Assembly (NCBI GenBank): GCA_026002715.1
Contig: BOCC01000105.1
Coordinates: 1-7,539, forward strand
Length of the DNA: 7,539 nt
Reading direction: 5' to 3'
Origin: Synergistales bacterium
GTDB taxonomy: Bacteria; Synergistota; Synergistia; Synergistales; Aminobacteriaceae
Shown: piece by piece, positions 5,235 through 7,539 of the stretch
How the letters are laid out: the number at the start of each line of letters is the position of its first letter
Position numbering within the stretch: the first letter of the stretch is position 1
Position numbers and translations under genes: made by a program
The notes under the pieces: generated by a model
What the model saw: only the letters and a program-made list of their open reading frames with translations
What the model was told of the DNA's origin: nothing
The model's database searches: none

Positions 5235-6218
5235 ATGCCTTTTGCGATTGTCCGCAACGACATCACGAAAATGAAAGTCGGCGCCGTTGTCAACGCCGCT
5301 AACACCGGGCTTCAAATGGGCGGCGGCGTGTGCGGCGCGATTTTCAAAGCCGCGGGAGCGCGCGAGCTGCAAGCCGCTTGCGACGCGCTCTCACCTATCA
5401 AAACGGGAGAGGCCGTCATCACGGGCGGCTTCAAAATGAGCGCGAAGTTCGTCATTCACGCCGCCGGGCCGGTCTATAGAGACGGCAAGAGCGGCGAGGA
5501 AGCGTTGCTGCGCTCGTGCTATAAAAACTCGCTAAAACTCGCTGTTGAGAATGATTGCGAGAGTATCGCCTTTCCGTTGATTTCGAGCGGCATATATGGC
5601 TATCCAAAAGAAGAAGCTCTCCATGTGGCGACGACCGCCATTGACGAATTTCTCAGCGATAACGATATGAACGTCTATCTCGTAGTGTTCGATAAGAACG
5701 CGTTCGCGGTGAGTAAAAAATTGCTCGGCGCGGTGCAGAGCTATATCGACGAAAACTATGTTGATGAACGCTACGACGCCGGTTATGAGCGAGTTCTGCT
5801 TGAGGCTGAGAGGGTAACGCTTAAGGCGCCAAAAGCGGCGGCGGTGCTTCATAGACTTGATGATATTGTCGGACGCCTTGACGAGCCGTTTTCGGTGACG
5901 CTTCTAAAGCTCATAGACGCAAAGGGCAAGGCGGATACCGAAGTCTATAAACGGGCCAATATCGACCGCAAGCTATTTTCTAAAATCCGCACGACCAAAA
6001 ACTATACGCCGAGCAAGAAAACAGCCGTCGCGCTTGCCATAGCGCTCGAACTCTCGCTCCCCGAGACGGAAGACCTGCTTGAACGCGCGGGCTACGCTCT
6101 TTCCAAAAGCGTCAAGTTTGACGTGATTGTCGAGTATTTCATCAAGAGCGGCAAGTACGATATTTTCGAGATAAACGAGGTTCTGTTCTATCACGACCAA
6201 CAGTTGCTCGGAATGTAA
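5235..6218 (+). CDS. Macro domain protein with C-terminal XRE-like helical domain
   Basis: The 327-residue protein has two parts. Residues 1-165 are a macro domain, a fold that binds ADP-ribose and in some members removes it from proteins or nucleic acids. Visible motifs are NDI (8-10), VVNAAN (18-23), the loop GGGVCGAIFKAAG (29-41), IHAAGPVY (74-81) and the phosphate loop PLISSGIYGYP (114-124). Residues about 217-290 are predominantly helical, with a pattern like a divergent Cro/CI (XRE) helix-turn-helix: LLKLIDAKG, EVYKRANIDRKLFSKIR, then SKKTAVALAIALELSLPETEDLLERAGYAL. About 37 residues follow and end in FEINEVLFYHDQQLLG. The AGGGGAG site (5218-5224) is ten bases before the ATG at 5235; an in-frame GTG at 5226 is too close to it. 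It is followed 83 bp later by a vWA gene, probably co-transcribed. Macro fold is secure; enzymatic activity and DNA binding are inferred. Confidence 0.88.
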   Translation: MPFAIVRNDITKMKVGAVVNAANTGLQMGGGVCGAIFKAAGARELQAACDALSPIKTGEAVITGGFKMSAKFVIHAAGPVYRDGKSGEEALLRSCYKNSLKLAVENDCESIAFPLISSGIYGYPKEEALHVATTAIDEFLSDNDMNVYLVVFDKNAFAVSKKLLGAVQSYIDENYVDERYDAGYERVLLEAERVTLKAPKAAAVLHRLDDIVGRLDEPFSVTLLKLIDAKGKADTEVYKRANIDRKLFSKIRTTKNYTPSKKTAVALAIALELSLPETEDLLERAGYALSKSVKFDVIVEYFIKSGKYDIFEINEVLFYHDQQLLGM

Positions 6219-6221
6219 TTT

Positions 6222-6238
6222 GTCGCTTCCAAAGCGAC
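6222..6238 (+). other. Intercistronic hairpin after the macro gene
   Basis: GTCGCTT (6222-6228) and AAGCGAC (6232-6238) form a perfect 7-bp stem with loop CCA, starting 3 bp after the macro stop codon. No T-tract follows, so it is not a standard terminator. The left arm could alternatively pair with AAGCGA at 6254-6259. It may set 3' stability or the ratio between the two genes. Confidence 0.5.
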
Positions 6239-6301
6239 CTGTCACTATACTCAAAGCGATAAACTCTGTTCATTAAATAAATCTGAACGGAGGTCATCAC
6301 A

Positions 6302-6958
6302 ATGACAACAAACATTACGGAATTAGTCTTTATCCTCGACCGCAGCGGCTCGATGGGCGGACTTGAGAGCGACACCATCGGCGGCTTCAACTCAATGCTC
6401 AAAAAACAGCAGGCCGAGCCGGGCGAAGCTCGCTTGACGACAGTATTGTTCGACGACAGGTACGAAGCGCTTCACGACCGCCTCGACCTGAAAGCGGTCA
6501 GCCCGATAACGGACAAGGAATACTATGTGCGCGGCTCTACCGCCCTGCTTGACGCTATCGGCAAGACTATTCGCAAAATCGTAGGCGTTCAAAGACACAC
6601 AGCGCCCGACTACCGCGCCGACAAGGTGCTGTTCGTCATAACGACGGACGGCTTAGAAAACGCGAGCCGCAAGTACACCGCCGAGCAAGTCAAGTCGATG
6701 ATCGAAGAAGAGAAAGAGAAATACGGATGGGAGTTTATTTTCCTCGGCGCTAACATCGACGCGGTGGAAACGGCGCGGAACATCGGTATCTCAGAGGACA
6801 TGGCTCATAATTATCACGCCGACAGCGTTGGCTTGGGTGTTCTGCACGAGAGCGTAGCAGGTGCTGTGGCAAGTTTTCGTGGACGCGGCTTTATATCGAA
6901 GGGTTGGAGCGCGAAGATTGATGAGGACTTCAAGCGCAGGAAGAGTGAGAAAAAATAA
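6302..6958 (+). CDS. Small vWA domain protein with intact MIDAS
   Basis: This 218-residue cytoplasmic protein is almost entirely one von Willebrand factor A domain. The metal-ion-dependent adhesion site is complete: Asp13, Ser15 and Ser17 in LDRSGSMGG, Thr80 in RGSTALLD, and Asp116 in VITTDGLEN. The conserved strand EFIFLGANID (144-153) precedes the C-terminal helix region, which ends in a basic KRRKSEKK tail. There is no signal peptide or membrane segment. GGAGGT (6289-6294) lies 7 bp before the ATG. vWA proteins usually act as metal-dependent scaffolds in multi-protein assemblies; stand-alone cytoplasmic ones occur in Ter-type stress systems (TerY) and beside AAA+ ATPases, neither of which is seen here. 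Its nearest neighbour, the macro protein 83 bp upstream, is the most likely functional partner. The TerY link is by domain only, not close sequence match. Confidence 0.9.
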   Translation: MTTNITELVFILDRSGSMGGLESDTIGGFNSMLKKQQAEPGEARLTTVLFDDRYEALHDRLDLKAVSPITDKEYYVRGSTALLDAIGKTIRKIVGVQRHTAPDYRADKVLFVITTDGLENASRKYTAEQVKSMIEEEKEKYGWEFIFLGANIDAVETARNIGISEDMAHNYHADSVGLGVLHESVAGAVASFRGRGFISKGWSAKIDEDFKRRKSEKK

Positions 6959-7377
6959 TTGAGCGATTGTCAGTAGACAGCTCTCGAAGCGATTTCCGAA
7001 ATAAGAACCTTGACAATTAGACGCTAACCCGAATCAAAGGCCCCGCAGGGGGGAAAATACTACACCCAAATGCTGAATAATTTGCCAGAATCCAAAGAGA
7101 TAAGTTCTGCCGCCTAACCCAAATCCGCAGGCTGCAACTCTATAATTTCTGTAAAGATAGTAATATAGAGCATTTATGGCGTTTAAGGCTTTCACCCATT
7201 GGGTGAAATATAAGAAACAGTCTATCTCTTGCACTGGTGAGAGTCGCGGAGATTTTTCAAGCTCAACCTGCGGATTTGGGAGTTACCAAAATTCTAACAA
7301 TTCTGGATCTTAATAATCCGAATACAAATAACCGCGTACTTGGTATAATAACCAAAACCAGACAACTTTGGGACGGA
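6959..7377. other. Intergenic region with inverted repeats, no clear gene
   Basis: I see no gene here that I would defend. Structures present: a loose hairpin just after the vWA stop (GAGC 6961-6964 and TGTC 6968-6971 with GACA 6976-6979 and GCTC 6980-6983); CCCC-GCA-GGGG at 7041-7051; a perfect 8-bp hairpin TTTCACCC/GGGTGAAA (7190-7208, loop ATT); and a 14-bp inverted repeat CCCAAATCCGCAGG (7118-7131) with its complement at 7267-7280. A minus-strand frame (7034-7234) and a plus-strand frame (7207-7440) stay open but have no ribosome-binding site or recognisable domain. The region may be a small mobile element or a decayed gene that received the intron at 7378. Confidence 0.5.
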
Positions 7378-7539
7378 GTGCGGCGCATGAGTGAAAGCTG
7401 GATCGACAGGTGCTGGAGTGCGCCAGTTCGGTGTGCGTAATATAGTCGGGTGAGAGTCCCGACCTGATAAAGCTTAGCAAGCAGTCAGTACCAAGCCTTG
7501 GAGCCAAAGCCGTGAGGTGAGGTTTAAGCGTAGGCATGG
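7378..7539 (+). mobile_element. 5' end of a group II intron (partial)
   Basis: The segment reads like domain I of a bacterial group II intron. It has a possible 5' boundary GTGCG at 7378, a compact hairpin CTGG-AGTGCG-CCAG (7413-7426), the typical GTCGGG-TGAGAGT-CCCGAC hairpin (7445-7463), and then a conserved-looking run with GATAAAGCTTAGCAAGC, GGAGCCAAAGCCG and GTGAGGTGAGG. A second GTGCG at 7418 is an alternative boundary, and GGAGTGCG occurs at both places. The ribozyme core, the reverse transcriptase and the 3' end would lie beyond the window. Recognition is from pattern memory of such introns, with no domain V to confirm it here. Confidence 0.68.

Noticed and set aside
7207..7440. Plus-strand frame with a faintly STAS-like stretch (VAEIFQAQPADLG then VTKILTILD)
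   Set aside because: The resemblance is weak and short, there is no ribosome-binding site, and the frame runs into the putative intron.
7310..7537. 75-codon minus-strand frame across the right edge
   Set aside because: It lies antisense to the structured intron RNA; such frames are commonly mis-called genes.

Overview
The window looks like the chromosome of an anaerobic, amino-acid-fermenting bacterium with an outer membrane. A hexameric-type glutamate dehydrogenase is followed by an M20 metallopeptidase-like hydrolase. Next comes a LivJ-type binding protein with an ordinary Sec signal peptide and no lipobox, so it is probably a soluble periplasmic protein. Purine-rich ribosome-binding sites and a small YjfB-like motility protein add to this picture. 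The combination is what I would expect of Synergistota, but that is inference from gene content (about 0.55); no rRNA or other marker is present.

Layout. 1-525: AT-rich, gene-free stretch with two hairpins, a possible promoter and a short direct repeat. 526-810: xseB. 996-2264, 2282-3499 and 3626-4777: glutamate dehydrogenase, M20 hydrolase and amino-acid binding protein, all on the plus strand; an 84-bp GC-rich palindromic repeat lies between the last two. 4775-4816: six heptamer repeats starting on the binding-protein stop codon. 4832-4860: a perfect hairpin that can end transcription from both sides. 4887-5057 (minus): a 56-residue YjfB-type gene with a TTG start. 5113-5175: two back-to-back promoters with -35 boxes only 6 bp apart. 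5235-6218: macro domain (ADP-ribose binding) fused to a helical, XRE-like C-terminal domain. 6302-6958: small vWA protein with an intact metal site. 6959-7377: no convincing gene, but inverted repeats and hairpins. 7378-7539: what appears to be the 5' end of a group II intron running off the window.

The gdh-M20-binding protein group fits uptake of amino acids or peptides, release of acyl or peptide groups, and oxidative deamination of glutamate. The macro-HTH plus vWA pair is the most interesting part. It is a compact accessory cassette that could sense or remove ADP-ribose marks and act through a vWA scaffold, next to a mobile intron. Its biological role is not established by the sequence.
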